DNA of 64,000 nucleotides from Bog-473 sp963730785 (GTDB lineage Bacteria > Actinomycetota > Acidimicrobiia > Acidimicrobiales > RAAP-2). Under the pieces are notes generated by a model. That model was not told the DNA's origin, ran no database searches, and saw only the letters and a list, made by a program, of their open reading frames with translations. The position numbers and the translations under genes were made by a program. Where the stretch lies: positions 124,001 to 188,000 of the forward strand of contig CAVSTF010000016.1 in assembly GCA_963730785.1 (NCBI GenBank). Reading direction: 5' to 3'. Below are positions 8,419-19,411 of this stretch, in pieces (position 1 is the stretch's first letter; each line of letters opens with the position of its first letter).

Positions 8419-9462
8419 CTATGCCGAAGGCTGAGCCAGTAGCCCATCGGTCGCCACGGGTCCCGGATCGATCGATTCTCGGCCGGCCAGGTAGAGGGCG
8501 ACCATGTCACCGAAGAAGGCCAGATCGAAGAAGCGGCTCAGGTCGTCTGTTCCCTGCGACCACACTGGAATGACGTTGGCCATGACTTCGTCGGTCGCTT
8601 CGAGCACGGCGGCAAATCGGCGATCTATTTCGGGAAGCTCTTCGGAATAGCGCAGTGTGACCAAGGAAAGGATCTGTCGCGTGATGTCACCGTGTTGGCC
8701 CCAACCCGACACTTCGTTGTGCGAAAGCTCAGGCTGCACCGAGAAGAAAGCGGGTGTTTTGGCGTACTCGTTGACTTGCGCCTTCCATCGCTCAGCCGCC
8801 ACGGCAACGACCCCGCTCGATCCATAGATGAGCGGAATGGTTCGACCGATCGTCCGAGCCACTTTCTCTGCTTCATTGTCCGAAGCCAGGAATGCATCCC
8901 TACGTCTGGCCAGTACTTCGTGGGATGCGTCGAGAGCGGATTCGATGTCAGGCAGCACGCCGATCTGGGCCAACGCCATGACCACCGGGATGACCAGCGA
9001 GGGCAGGGCCACTCTGGAGACCGGTAGCCCCGGTGCGCTGGCCAGGTGGAGCACATCGGTCGACGAAGCCAGAGTTGAGAGTGCCCCGCCATCGGACACG
9101 GTGAGGACGTAGGCACCGCGCTCCAGCGCCGATTCGGCTGCGGCCAGGGTCTCGGCGGTGGTGCCGGAATGCGAAATAGCCACGACCAGCGTGTCTGGCC
9201 CTACGAAACTCGGAACGTCGAAGCTGTGGCCCACCAGGATGGGCCGAGCCGTGACCGGAAGGCCGTATGCCGCCACGGCATCGGCAGCAATGCCACTCGA
9301 CCCCATGCCGAACATGACCACCGACGAGATGTCATTGAGATCAGGCAGTGACAGGTCGCCCAGCGAATCTGCCGTGGCTGTTCTCGACGCGTCGAGCTGT
9401 TCCGGGAAACCGGCGGTGGCTTCCCAGATCCCAAGGGTGTCGAGATAGTCGGGAAAACTCAC
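8419..9462 (-). CDS. SIS-domain phosphoglucose/phosphomannose isomerase
   Basis: Sugar-phosphate isomerase with tandem SIS domains, 347 residues, similar to the bifunctional Pgi/Pmi family that interconverts glucose-6-P or mannose-6-P with fructose-6-P. VVMFGMGSSGIAADAV is the first phosphate-binding loop and VVAISHSGTTAETLAA the second. ELSHNEVSGW carries the conserved His/Glu of the C-terminal active site. The GTG start overlaps the Trm112 stop (GTGA), so the genes are co-translated. With the phosphomannomutase upstream it would feed mannose-phosphate into glycan synthesis. Confidence 0.88.
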   Translation of the reverse strand: MSFPDYLDTLGIWEATAGFPEQLDASRTATADSLGDLSLPDLNDISSVVMFGMGSSGIAADAVAAYGLPVTARPILVGHSFDVPSFVGPDTLVVAISHSGTTAETLAAAESALERGAYVLTVSDGGALSTLASSTDVLHLASAPGLPVSRVALPSLVIPVVMALAQIGVLPDIESALDASHEVLARRRDAFLASDNEAEKVARTIGRTIPLIYGSSGVVAVAAERWKAQVNEYAKTPAFFSVQPELSHNEVSGWGQHGDITRQILSLVTLRYSEELPEIDRRFAAVLEATDEVMANVIPVWSQGTDDLSRFFDLAFFGDMVALYLAGRESIDPGPVATDGLLAQPSA

Positions 9463-9701
9463 CCCTCGACGGGGCCGGTGGCGCGCACGCCGTCCTTCTC
9501 TGCTTTGGCCGTCAGGCGCTTGTGTTCAGCGTCGCCCACATCGGCGCCCTCTTCCACCAGAAGAACAGGGACACCGTCAACCACCCGATAGCTGCGGTGG
9601 AGCCGAGGGTTGTAGAGAATCTCCTCGTCTTCGAACCACAGCAAGGGGCCCTTGTCGACGGGGCACGCCAAAACATCGAGCAACAACGGGTCTAGGGCCA
9701 T
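9459..9701 (-). CDS. Trm112-family protein
   Basis: Small protein of 80 residues. MALDPLLLDVLACPVDKGPL and PRLHRSYRVVDGVPVLLVEEG give the usual Trm112 signature, here with only one of the zinc-binding cysteines in the first loop and none in the second, as is common in actinobacterial members. The ATG at 9701 is preceded by AAAGGAGAGG, a strong ribosome site. It sits between phosphomannomutase and the SIS isomerase, an order I know from other Actinobacteria. It may stabilise or activate a partner enzyme; the partner is not known here. Confidence 0.83.
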   Translation of the reverse strand: MALDPLLLDVLACPVDKGPLLWFEDEEILYNPRLHRSYRVVDGVPVLLVEEGADVGDAEHKRLTAKAEKDGVRATGPVEG

Positions 9702-9717
9702 ATCCCTCTCCTTTGGA

Positions 9718-11082
9718 TTACGAGGATTGGTTCGAGAATCGGGCGATGAGCTCTTGCACATCGCGCACATGCATGTCGCAGAGTTCTGGTGTCTTCGCTT
9801 CAACATTGAGTCGCAGCAAAGGTTCGGTGTTCGAGGGCCGCACGTTGTACCACCACTCGCCGTGGTCAACCGTGAGCCCATCCAGGGAGTCGGTCGTGGC
9901 GCCGGCGGCCTGCTCATGTGCAGCAATGGCCTCGACCGTCGCCTTCGGGCTGGTCACTTCGGTGTTGATCTCACCCGAGTCGGTGTAGCGCTGGAAGGGC
10001 TCGAGCAGTTCCGACAGCGGCTTGTCACTCTCGCTCAGCAGCTCCAGCACGAGCAGGGCGGTGATGATGCCCGAGTCGGCTCGGAAATTGTCGCGGAAGT
10101 AATAGTGACCCGAGTGCTCGCCGCCGAAGATGGCGCCCGTTTCGGCCATGACCTTCTTGATGATGGAGTGACCAACCCGGGTGCGCACTGCCGTGCCACC
10201 CATTTCGGTCACGATTTCTGGCACCACATGCGAGCAGATGAGGTTGTAGAGGATGGTCTCGCCCGGGTGCTTCTTGAGCATTGAGGCCGCCACCAGTGCA
10301 GTGGTAAGTGATCCAGATACAGGTTGCGCCTTTTCGTCGACCAGAAAGACGCGGTCGGCGTCGCCATCAAAGGCCAGTCCGATGTCGGCACCTTGCGCCA
10401 ACACCGCCGCCTTGAGGTCGACCAGGTTCTCAGGCTGAATGGGATCTGCCGGATGATTGGGGAAGTTGCCGTCGAGTTCGGGGAACAAGATGTCGACCGA
10501 GAACGGCAAGTGCGAGAACACGGTGGGGACGACCAGTCCACCCATACCGTTGGCCGTGTCGGCCACCACCTTCAGCGGCCGGAGGGCGTCGCGATTGACG
10601 AACGAGATGACGTGCGCTGCCCACTCGGGCAACAGGTTCTGCTCGGTCCACGTACCGGTGAGTTCGCCCAATGGTGAGCCGAGCAGGCTTTCGGCGGTCG
10701 CCTCAATCTCGGTCAGGCCGGTGTCAGAGCCGATGGGGCTGGCGCCGGCCAGGCAGAGCTTGATCCCGTTGTACTGAGCCGGATTGTGTGAGGCAGTGAA
10801 CATGGCACCCGGCGAGTCGAGGTGGCCGGAGGCGAAGTAGAGGAAGTCGGTCGACGCCATACCCAGGTCGATGACGTTGACGCCTTCCGAGCGCACGCCG
10901 TCGGCGAACGCCCTGGAGAGTTCCACGCCTGATTCGCGCATGTCCCGAGCCATCAGTATCTGCGGCGTCTTGGCAAAACGAGCCACGGCTCGACCGATGG
11001 CTTGGCACATGGCGGCGTCCAACTGGTCGGGCACCGTGCCTCGGATGTCGTACGCCTTGAAGACCTGATCCATACGTGTCAT
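9718..11082 (-). CDS. manB: phosphomannomutase/phosphoglucomutase
   Basis: Alpha-D-phosphohexomutase of 454 residues converting mannose-6-P to mannose-1-P (and probably glucose-phosphates). The phosphoserine loop is TASHNPAQYNGIKL, the magnesium loop DGDADRVFLVD, the sugar loop GGEHSGHYYFRD and the phosphate-binding loop RPSNTEPLLRLN, in the canonical four-domain order. The start is MTRMDQVFKAYDIRGT. It lies upstream of Trm112 and the SIS isomerase in one operon. Together with the nucleotidyltransferase at 38.6 kb it would provide GDP-mannose or a similar donor. Confidence 0.93.
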   Translation of the reverse strand: MTRMDQVFKAYDIRGTVPDQLDAAMCQAIGRAVARFAKTPQILMARDMRESGVELSRAFADGVRSEGVNVIDLGMASTDFLYFASGHLDSPGAMFTASHNPAQYNGIKLCLAGASPIGSDTGLTEIEATAESLLGSPLGELTGTWTEQNLLPEWAAHVISFVNRDALRPLKVVADTANGMGGLVVPTVFSHLPFSVDILFPELDGNFPNHPADPIQPENLVDLKAAVLAQGADIGLAFDGDADRVFLVDEKAQPVSGSLTTALVAASMLKKHPGETILYNLICSHVVPEIVTEMGGTAVRTRVGHSIIKKVMAETGAIFGGEHSGHYYFRDNFRADSGIITALLVLELLSESDKPLSELLEPFQRYTDSGEINTEVTSPKATVEAIAAHEQAAGATTDSLDGLTVDHGEWWYNVRPSNTEPLLRLNVEAKTPELCDMHVRDVQELIARFSNQSS

Positions 11083-11095
11083 GACGGCCGCAACC

Positions 11096-13575
11096 TTAGG
11101 GTGCCTGGAGGCGTCCCCGGGACGATCGAGTGCGCCGACGCCGAAGGCGGGGCCACCACAACGGCGAGAGCAGCCAGATGATTCCGGCCAGGGTGAACAG
11201 CTCGCCCAGCCGATTGGCCGAAGTGGCCCCGTAGTGCAGCGTGACGTCGTGTGAGGTGGGCACGACCACCATCAGATTCGGGGTGACTCGGTAGGGGCCG
11301 GTGGCGCCGGAGGCCTGCCAATTGGGAAAGTAGGACACCTTGACCAGCACGGGCGAACCCACCCGGTCGACGTGGAAGCTGACCGAGTTGTCGCTCTCCT
11401 TGACCTGCGTCACCTTGGCCTTGGGCACAGTGCACCTGGGGCGGGTTCGGATCGCCGATGGGCACCTGCGGCCAGGAGGGCGGGCCACTCTGCGCCAGCT
11501 CCACCGTCCAGCGAGTTGGGTTGTTGTACCAGTCCTCGGACGGCTGCAGCCATGATGATTGCCCGGGCTTGATGCCGGTCTCGACGGCCGGCTCATTGGA
11601 CAGCCCGACGACTTCGGGTGAGTTCAGGATCCGGTAGATGTCCCAGGTGGTGGTGGTGGTCGAACCGGCCGTGGTGGAAGTCCAGGGCCCGGTCGAGGCG
11701 ACTTGGCGCAGCTGAGGGTCGGCCGCTGCTTCCGCTTGCACCTGGGGACTCGAGGCCATGAAGTACTTCACGCCGAGGAGCTGGAGATGCTGGATCCCGG
11801 CCACCACATTGAGCGACGAGTAGTCCAGTCCAACCTGGGGCTCCGACGGGGTGACCGACAGCTCGGATTGGTTGATGAAGTGATACGGGGTGGTGGCCGA
11901 TGACTCGAAGAGCAGCCCCTCCATCGAACCGATGCACCCGTTCGACCAGTACGGCAGCAACATCAGGGCCATGGTGGTCCCGAAACGGCCCAGGCTCGGG
12001 TCGTACTGCCACATGGCCTGCCCGCACCCGTACTGCTTCCCCACCTTCTCCATGGTGGAGATGACGGCCCGATACTCCGGATAGGCCGCCATGTTCTGGT
12101 AGCCCTTGTAGTTGTAGCTGGACCAGTTGGTGACCTGGTTGGCGCCCGGCGTGATCCCGAGGTCCAGCATGCCGTTGTAGGACACGACAAACGGAGTGAC
12201 CACCACGCCGACCGCCACCAGCAGCGCCACCAATGGGCCGAACACTCCGGCCACGGGCCACGATGGTCCGGACCGACTCGACAATCCGCTGGTTTCGGGC
12301 AGGTCACTGGCCGAGAGGGTGAACGGGGCGAGATACGCCCGGGGCGACTCCGGCCGGTAGCGCCACCAGGTCCACAGATCCGTCAGACCGGTCACCGCCG
12401 CCGCCACGCCCCACCCGACCAACAGGTAGATGGAGAGGAACCACAGCGGCAGGAAGCGGACGTTGTAGAGGGTGGCCTGCGGATCGAAGATCACGGCCAG
12501 CGCGCTGAGGCCAGCCAGGAGCGACATCAAGATGCCGAACCGGCTGCGAATGACGAAGGCAGCCACGGCGGCAAGGGCGGCCAGCACCAGCGCCCACCAG
12601 TCGGCTTCCGGCAACAGGACAGCCACGTAGGTGTGGATGTTCACGTAGCCCATGGAGTTGGAGTACGACTGTTCGAGTCCGAACGGCACCCACCAGAAGC
12701 CGACCAACAGGATGCCGATGCCAATGGTCGAGACGCCCCACCACAACGCCTGGGCCCGGTCAATCGTCGATGGCACGACCTGCGTCGGACGAAATGGATC
12801 GCCACCCGTCGTGCGGACGTATCGACTTCGGCAGCATCTCCATCAGCACCAACAGGCCGCCGCCGACCAGGGCATAGAGGCCCGGCACGACGTGAGCCAG
12901 CAGGCAGAGCGCCAACACGATGGCCGCCAAGACCCGGTGTTTCCCGGTCCGCAGCCCGTAGGCCATGAGGCCGATGAACAGGAGGGCCAGGGCGATGCCC
13001 AGCGAATAGGCGTACTCACCGGCCAGCGTCGAGAAGAGATTGCCGCCGTAAATGGTGAACGTGTAATCGAAGAGCAGGCAGAGCGACAGCGCAGCAATCG
13101 CCCCCGGGAAAGCTCGACGCATTCCAAACAAGCGACCCATGGCCCAAGCGACGACCGGCAGCAGGATCGACCCCAGGACGGTCACCCATTTGAAGGCCAA
13201 CTCGTAGGGGATGTGGATGCAGTTGGCCAGGGCCACGAGGAGGTCCGGCAGGACGAAGTAATAGGTATAGAGGGGGAAGCCGTCGTACCACTCGGGATCC
13301 CAGCCGGTCAGCTGACCGTGGGTCAACAGTCCCGACTTCAGAAATGCCGGCAGCGCGTAGTGCCCGCCGTTGTCGCCACCGGTGGGGGTCGAGAGCGAGA
13401 ACAGCAGGCTCGGATGCAGCCGCCACAGCGTGACCACAATGACGACAGCAACACAGAGGAAGGTGATGAGGGCCGGCCACAGGCGATCGTACGAAGGCAT
13501 TCGGGGCATGAAGGAGCGCTTCGGCCGGGCGGCGGCGGGCGGGCTGGCCGCCTCCCGTTCCGGCGCGTCAGACAT
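11096..13575 (-). CDS. large multi-pass membrane protein, frameshifted
   Basis: Polytopic envelope protein of about 825 residues once two +1 shifts (near 12780-12830 and near 11430-11480) are removed. Part one (13575 to about 12800) starts MSDAPEREAASPPAAARP and has PTGGDNGGHYALPAFLK and WDPEWYDGFPLYTYYF, a loop typical of PMT/YfhO-like actinobacterial membrane proteins, with at least six membrane helices. Part two has five or six more helices and a soluble region with SYNYKGYQNMAAYPEYRAVI. Part three ends with an extracellular beta-rich region (VLVKVSYFPNWQASG) and one last helix (FTLAGIIWLLSPLWW). The fold suggests a glycosyltransferase or polymer-processing role, but no catalytic motif is certain. 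Confidence 0.7.
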
Positions 13576-13580
13576 GAGAC

Positions 13581-14562
13581 TCAGTGGATCACACCTCCAC
13601 CACGCTGACCCAGAATGGCGATTACCGCCACCAGGTTGAACGAGGCGTGAGCCACCATGTTCATGCCGAGACGTCCGGTCTTATACGAAATGGCAGCGAG
13701 AATCATGCCGAAGATGGCCAAGCCAGCCAGCTGGACCAATTCGCCGTGGGCCAAGCCGAAGAGGAGGCCGTCGATCACGACCGCCAGCACCACGCCAATC
13801 AGTCGAGAGGTGCCCGGGGTAATGCCCCTCGGCGAGAAGAGCCGCAGCAGGGCATGAAAGAGGAGTCCCCGGAAAAAGAGCTCCTCCATGAACGGAGCCA
13901 ACAGCACCGTCGCCAGAGCGATGATGACGAAGCCGCCGCCGTGTGAGCCTCCCGTCAGTTTTTGCGAGGGACCGTTGAAGTCATGAATGTCGTGGATGAA
14001 CGGGGCATAGAGGATGGCCACCAGAATCTGTCCACCGATGCCGACGAAGATCCCCAACAGGTCGATGGACTTGAAGCGGACACCGAGGTCAGCCAGAAAG
14101 TGGCGGGTGCCCTGGGTTCGGCTGGCCAACCAGGGTGCTCCCACGAAGCCGAACCACAGTCCGAACAGGGTGGACACCACGTACCACTCGGGGGGCACGC
14201 TGGCGCTGGTGATGGCCTTCATCTGGTGGGCGTTCTTGCCGGCCAGAACGCCGGCCACGTCCCCGAAGATGAGACCCATGATCTGGCCAATCAGGAAGCC
14301 GGCGACGCCGTAGAACAGCCAGCGCCAGGCTCTGCTGGCGGTCGACCGGCACTGCAATGGCGGTGGAAGCGATCAGAAGACCGTCGTTTTGCCCTGCTCC
14401 CAGGGGAATTTGGGGTGGACCCTGCCCGGCTGGAGGCGGTGGTGGAGGGGGCGGAGTGGCGATCCAACCGAGCGGGGCGAAGCCGGCAGGCACGGGGCCA
14501 GGGGGCTTTGGGGGCGCCAACTCGCCACTGGGCCCGACGGGCCCGCCCTCGGTCTCGCTCAT
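13581..14562 (-). CDS. CPBP-family intramembrane protease, frameshifted
   Basis: CAAX-protease/bacteriocin-processing (CPBP, ABI) family. The catalytic motifs are EELFFRGLLFHALL (motif 1), LLFGLAHGE (motif 2) and HASFN (motif 3), set among about seven membrane helices. The N-terminal 65 residues start at the ATG at 14562 (MSETEGGPVG) and form a Pro-rich cytoplasmic tail with eight prolines in a row. A +1 shift near 14345-14375 separates this tail from the membrane part. The gene is divergent from ftsH and lies just upstream of the large membrane protein. The substrate is unknown. Confidence 0.8.
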
Positions 14563-14649
14563 CGGCACGACCCTACTGGCCCCCCTAAGGGCCTTGGCTG
14601 GCAGGTGGGGCGGACACCGATTGGTGAATTGGCCGCATAGCATGGTCGG

Positions 14650-16762
14650 GTGAGCCCACAACGATTTGATCGGACCTCGAACGGACAGCAGTCCAATGGG
14701 GATGGCACGCCTGGGCCGAGTGGCGCTCCGGAAGGACAGAACTGGCGTTGGCTGTGGGGCGTAGCCGCCATCGCCATCGTGGCCATTCTGCTGGCCGTCA
14801 CCGCCATCAAGCCCAAGAATTCCAAGACGCTGAGTTACACCAGCTTCCTTCAGGACGTGAAGTCACACAACGTCCACACGGCCCAGATCAGCAACGACAA
14901 CGGGCAGATCACCGGAAAGCTGAAGAGCGGCACCCAATACACGGTTCAGGGTCCCAGCCCCTCGCTGCCCAATGACGTGACGGAAATGCGAAATGACGGC
15001 GTCTCCGTCAGCTTCCCGACCTCGAACGGCAACCTCCTCGGCGATCTGCTGCCGTACATCTTCATCATCGGCATCGGCGCCGCCTTCATCTACTTCATCG
15101 GGCGCCAGACCAAGGGCCAGATGTCGGGGATCATGTCCATCGGGCGATCCAAGGCGAAGACCTTCAGCAGTGACCGCCCCTCGACCACTTTCGACGACGT
15201 GGCCGGCTACGCCGGGGTGAAGCAGGAGATCAGCGAGGTGGTCGACTTCTTGAAGACCCCCGCCCGCTTCAAGGAAATCGGAGCGAAGATTCCCAAGGGT
15301 GTGCTGCTGGTTGGCCCTCCGGGTACCGGCAAGACGCTGTTGGCCCGTGCCGTCGCCGGGGAGGCCGGCGTGCCCTTCATGTCGGTCAGCGGTTCGGACT
15401 TCATGGAGATGTTCGTCGGCGTCGGCGCCAGCCGAGTGCGTGACCTCTTCCAGACCGCTCGCAAGCAGGCTCCGGCCATCGTGTTCGTGGACGAGATCGA
15501 CTCCATCGGCCGCAAGCGCGGCGCTGGCCTCGGTGGCGGGCACGACGAGCGTGAGCAGACCCTGAATCAGATGCTCTCGGAGATGGACGGATTCGACACG
15601 TCAGAAGGCGTGGTCATGATTGCCGCCACCAACCGGCCTGACATTTTGGACCCGGCCTTGTTGCGTCCCGGCCGATTCGACCGCCAGATCGTGGTGCCGC
15701 TGCCCGACCTCGAAGAGCGCCTGCCCATTCTGCAGGTGCACTGCAAGGGCAAGCGGATGGACCCCGACGTCGACCTGACCGTGGTCGCCCGAGGCACGCC
15801 CGGCATGAGTGGCGCCGACCTGGCCAACTTGGTCAATGAAGCTGCCCTGCACGCGGTGCGTCGCGAAAGCCTCGACATCGCCATGATCGACTTCGAATCA
15901 GCCCGGGACCGGGTACTGCTCGGCCAGCGCCGCGAAAGCCTGGTGCTCTCCGACGGTGAGAAGGAGCGCATCGCCTACCACGAGGGTGGACACGCGCTGC
16001 TGGCCTACGTGCTCGACCACGCCGACCCGGTGCACAAGGTCACCATCCTCCCGACCGGCATGGCGCTGGGTGTCACGCACCAGCTCCCGATGGAAGAACG
16101 ACACATCCACTCGCGGGACTACATCGAGGATTCACTCTGTGTCCGCATGGGTGGACGAGTGGCCGAACTCTTGGTCTACGGCGACCTCTCGACTGGTGCC
16201 TCCAACGACCTGGTGGGCAACACCGAGCTGGCCCGCAAGATGGTCCGTGAATGGGGCATGAGCGAAGCCATCGGCCCCATGGCTTGGGGCTCGCAGGGCC
16301 AAGTGTTCTTGGGCGAAGACCTCATGCACACTCGCGACTACTCCGAGGACACCTCCAAGGTGATCGACGACGAAGTGGAGCGCATCCTGCGGGCCGAGGA
16401 AGCTCGGGCCATGGAAGTGCTGAGCAAGCACCGTGGTGGCTTGAACGCCATTGCCCGAGCCCTGCTGGACAACGAGACCATCGACGGCCGAGAAGTCACC
16501 CGCCTGGTGGACGAGGCCTACGGCGAACCGGTACACACCTCGGGCGCCAAGGCAGTGCCGAGCTTCAGCGACGCTGCCATCAATGGCAACGGTCACGCGG
16601 CTCCCGCGCACGGCCGAGCCCGAAGCAGCCGTCGTGCCGTCCACCCCCGGCGTGGCCACCGCCACGGTCGAGGCGCCGGAGCAGACATGGCCCGCGCCGG
16701 TTTGGCCGGCACCCGCGGCGCCGTCCGGCGACTCGGACGGCAACACCAACCCCCACTCCTGA
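14650..16762 (+). CDS. ftsH: ATP-dependent zinc protease FtsH, C-tail frameshifted
   Basis: Membrane-anchored AAA protease that degrades misfolded and regulatory membrane proteins. Two N-terminal membrane segments (WLWGVAAIAIVAILLAV and the segment before IGRQTKGQM) flank an extracytoplasmic domain. Then come Walker A GPPGTGKT, Walker B IVFVDEID, the second region of homology ATNRPDILDPALLRPGRFDR and the zinc site YHEGGHALLAYVL. All catalytic elements lie in one frame. A +1 shift in the CCC near 16601-16604 disrupts only the disordered tail. Corrected, it reads RTAEPEAAVVPSTPG and stops at 16762; uncorrected, a longer Arg-rich tail runs to 16773. The start is a GTG. Confidence 0.93.
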
Positions 16763-16828
16763 GGCACGCATAGCCGGGTCCTGAACCCGGCGCGAACCAA
16801 ACGGCACCACCCAGCGTCATAAGGGGGG

Positions 16829-17382
16829 ATGGTGGAAGAACGAATCGAAGACTGGCTCGCCGAGAGCTACAAGCCCTCCTTCCGGACGGCCTGTCTCATC
16901 CTTGGTAACCGAGCCGATGCCGAAGAAGCGGTCCAGGAAGCCTTCCTGCGGGCTTGGCGCTTTCGTGACTCGCTGACCTCGGTCCCCAGCATTAAGCCCT
17001 GGCTCTACCGGGTGGTGGTCAACTCCTGCTACTCCAAGCTCCGCCAGGAAATCCCCCACCGCGACCACCGATCCAGTGATGAGCCACTGGGGCAGATGAG
17101 TGGATCGGCCGAGGACCCGGGCCTCCTGGCCCAGCAGAGCCGAAGTGGCCGAGACGGTGCTCGACAGCGCTGCACCGGCTTCCGGCCTCGCTGCGGGTGC
17201 CCATCGTCCTCCGCTACTACGCCGATCTGAGTGAGCGCGACATTGCACTGGCCATCGGCCGACGGCAGGGCACGGTCAAGTCCCGTCTGCACGAAGCACG
17301 GCGGCGACTGGCTCAGGATCCGACATTGCAGGGCCTGTCCGAACCCAGCACCGATGCCGAGGAGGCCGGACAATGGCAGTGA
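16829..17382 (+). CDS. ECF-type sigma-70 factor, frameshifted
   Basis: Extracytoplasmic-function sigma factor of about 183 residues. Region 2 is seen in the first frame (CLILGNRADAEEAVQEAFLRAW), with SIKPWLYRVVVNSCYSKLR at its end. Region 4, LRVPIVLRYYADLSERDIAL and GTVKSRLHEARRRL, is in another frame. The linking helix EVAETVLDS is in the third frame, so two +1 shifts occur near 17135-17145 and 17165-17175. The ATG follows AAGGGGGG. Its stop overlaps the next gene, a membrane DUF4349 protein, which suggests sigma/anti-sigma-like coupling (inference). Confidence 0.78.
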
Positions 17383-18643
17383 TCGAAGACGAATTCCTGA
17401 GCAACCTGTTCCACCAGGCCGCCGACTCTTTCGAAGTGCCTGAAGCCGGCATTGACGAGATCATCCGACGGGCCAGGGGCTTCGAGCCCGTACCGGCGGC
17501 TAACGACGAGGACGGAAACTCGACCGAAAGTCTGACCAGCGATGCGGAGCTTCCCTTGGAGGCGCTGTCTGGTTCCCGCACGCAGAACATCCGCAAAGTG
17601 GTGCGTCAGCATCGAGTGCTGTCGATCGCCGCTGCAGTGGTGGTCGTCGTGGCGGCATTGGGCACCACGGGTGCGCTTCTCACGAAGTCGAGCACTCCAC
17701 CCAGAGTCGGCGGTCGACGCGTGGTCCAGCCACCTCTACGACCAGCCCGCAGCACGTGCCGGCATCGGCCGGCGCTGGGACTGCATCACCTAACCGTTCC
17801 CTCGCCGCACCGAGTTCCGCTGCGGCACGCTCTGCTCAGGTGCCGCGTCCGGCGGAGCGGCACAGAGTACTGAATCGGATGGAACGACGACCGCTGGAGG
17901 CACCACCGGCCCCAACTTCCGCCAAGGCGAGTGGCGGCGCGACCTCCGGTGCCGTGCAGCCCGCTCGCATTGAGCAGACGGGAACGCTGACCTTGAAGGT
18001 GGGTCGTCATTCGTTGACCACCACCATGACGAAGCTTTCGTTCCTGGCCACGGCCAGTGGCGGCTTTGTCGCCAACTCGCAGACCCAGTCCGGTCAAGGC
18101 GGGGCAGCGACGGGAAGCGTGACGCTGCAGGTGCCGGTGAACAGTTTCTCGTCCCTCCTCAAGGATGCGCAGGCGCTTGGCACGACGCTCCAAGTGTCCA
18201 CCAAGGCGACAGACGTGACCAGCCAGTACGTCAACCTGCAAGCGCAGATCACCGCGCTGCAAGCCAGTCAGCAGCAGTACCTGCTGATCATGACGAAGGC
18301 CAACACCATCGGCGACATTCTCAGCGTCGAATCCCAACTGAGCAGCCTGGCCACACAGATCGATCAGTTGCAAGGTCAGGAGAATCTCCTCAACAGCGAG
18401 ACGACCTACTCAACCCTGGCCGTGACGGTCACGGTGGCAACGCCACCACACCACCACGTGGCGCCGCACCATCATCGGAGCGGGCTTAGCGCGGCCTGGC
18501 ACAACAGCCTTCACGGATTCACCGACGGAGTGGATGGTTTGGTTCGCATTGCCGGACCCGTCCTCTTCGGACTGCTCTGTGCTGCTGCGTTGCTCGTGCT
18601 TGGTCGACTGTCATGGCGTCGGTACCAGCGTCACCGCTTGTAA
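17373..18643 (+). CDS. DUF4349 membrane protein, possible anti-sigma, frameshifted
   Basis: Starts MAVIEDEFLSNLFHQAADSF, has one N-terminal membrane segment (VLSIAAAVVVVVAALGTTGALL), then a Ser/Ala/Pro linker and a DUF4349 domain with TGTLTLKVGRHSLTTTMTKL and coiled-coil YVNLQAQITALQASQQQYLL. A His-rich stretch (PPHHHVAPHHH) precedes a C-terminal membrane helix. Two +1 shifts lie in the linker (about 17695-17710 and 17750-17770). The start overlaps the ECF sigma gene stop by 10 bases. The N-terminal cytoplasmic part could bind the sigma factor, but no zinc anti-sigma motif is visible. Confidence 0.7.
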
Positions 18644-19260
18644 GTCAGCGCCCCGGATGTCGAGCTGCCGCTTCGCCTTGAGCAGGCCACTTCACGCCCG
18701 ATCCTCCAAAGGGTCATGCGATATGGCCGGAGGTGTTCCATCGTCACAATGGGAATCCGGGAGCCAAACCCGAACGACACAGCAATCGAAGCTTGTGCAA
18801 GGGCGACCGTGTAACAGCACTATTGGGACACCCGTTAGCCAGCGCCCAAACGACTTTGATCCGTCGTCCGTAGTCTCAAATCGCCGGAGGAGGTCATCGG
18901 CAGACAAGAATGCGGGAGAATGATCCCGCCCTATCCAGAATCCGAGTCTGATCGCACTGTCGAGAGGCTCCCGCCTCGCTCTCGCACCCTTTCGAATGTG
19001 TCTTTCTGCATTGCGTCCCAATCGTCAGCAAAGGCAGTCGAGATTCAATTTTGGAGGATGTAGATGGAGACACATTTCGCGCCGGGTTTGGATCGAGGTT
19101 TGGATTTCGTCGCAGGACTACATATGCCGGAGGGCTGACGAGGGGAAACTTTGAGGTGGCGGCGCTATTCCACTGACGACATCTCGTTTATCGGATACTT
19201 CCGGCCCAAGGCCACCGGCAGGTTCATCCAGTCCGGCAGCAGGTCGAGCCAAATCTCAGG
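18644..19260. other. no supported gene
   Basis: About 600 bases with only short or poorly supported open frames on both strands. A 109-codon minus-strand frame spans 18692-19021 but shows no recognisable motif and no good ribosome site. Base composition looks less GC-biased than the neighbouring genes. It marks the left edge of the accessory stretch 18.6-23.6 kb. Confidence 0.5.
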
Positions 19261-19270
19261 CGTGATCAAG

Positions 19271-19411
19271 GTGCCCAGGTTTAGGTTCATTTTGGCACTC
19301 GCCGTGCCCTCACTTGTATGGATCATTTCGGTTGCGGCATTGATCGGCAGAATCGCCGGTTTGTTTCACGATGGCAGCATCTTCGGGTTTCTGGGGGAGC
19401 TCTCTCGATGA
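19271..19411 (+). CDS. small single-pass membrane protein
   Basis: Short frame that starts at a GTG (VPRFRFILALAVPSL) and encodes about 46 residues, with one strongly hydrophobic stretch ILALAVPSLVWIISVAALIG followed by GRIAGLFHDG. The frame is open upstream to an ATG-initiated 86-residue version at 19151, so the real start is uncertain. Its stop overlaps the next small gene (ATGA), which argues that it is translated. The family is unknown. A holin-like or toxin-like role cannot be excluded or supported. Confidence 0.4.
   Translation: MPRFRFILALAVPSLVWIISVAALIGRIAGLFHDGSIFGFLGELSR

Noticed and set aside
12652..13608. Long plus-strand open frame (318 codons)
   Set aside because: Antisense to a membrane protein with clear motifs; composition effect of GC-rich third positions.
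18692..19021. 109-codon minus-strand frame
   Set aside because: No motif, no ribosome site, composition not convincing; listed only as part of an empty stretch.
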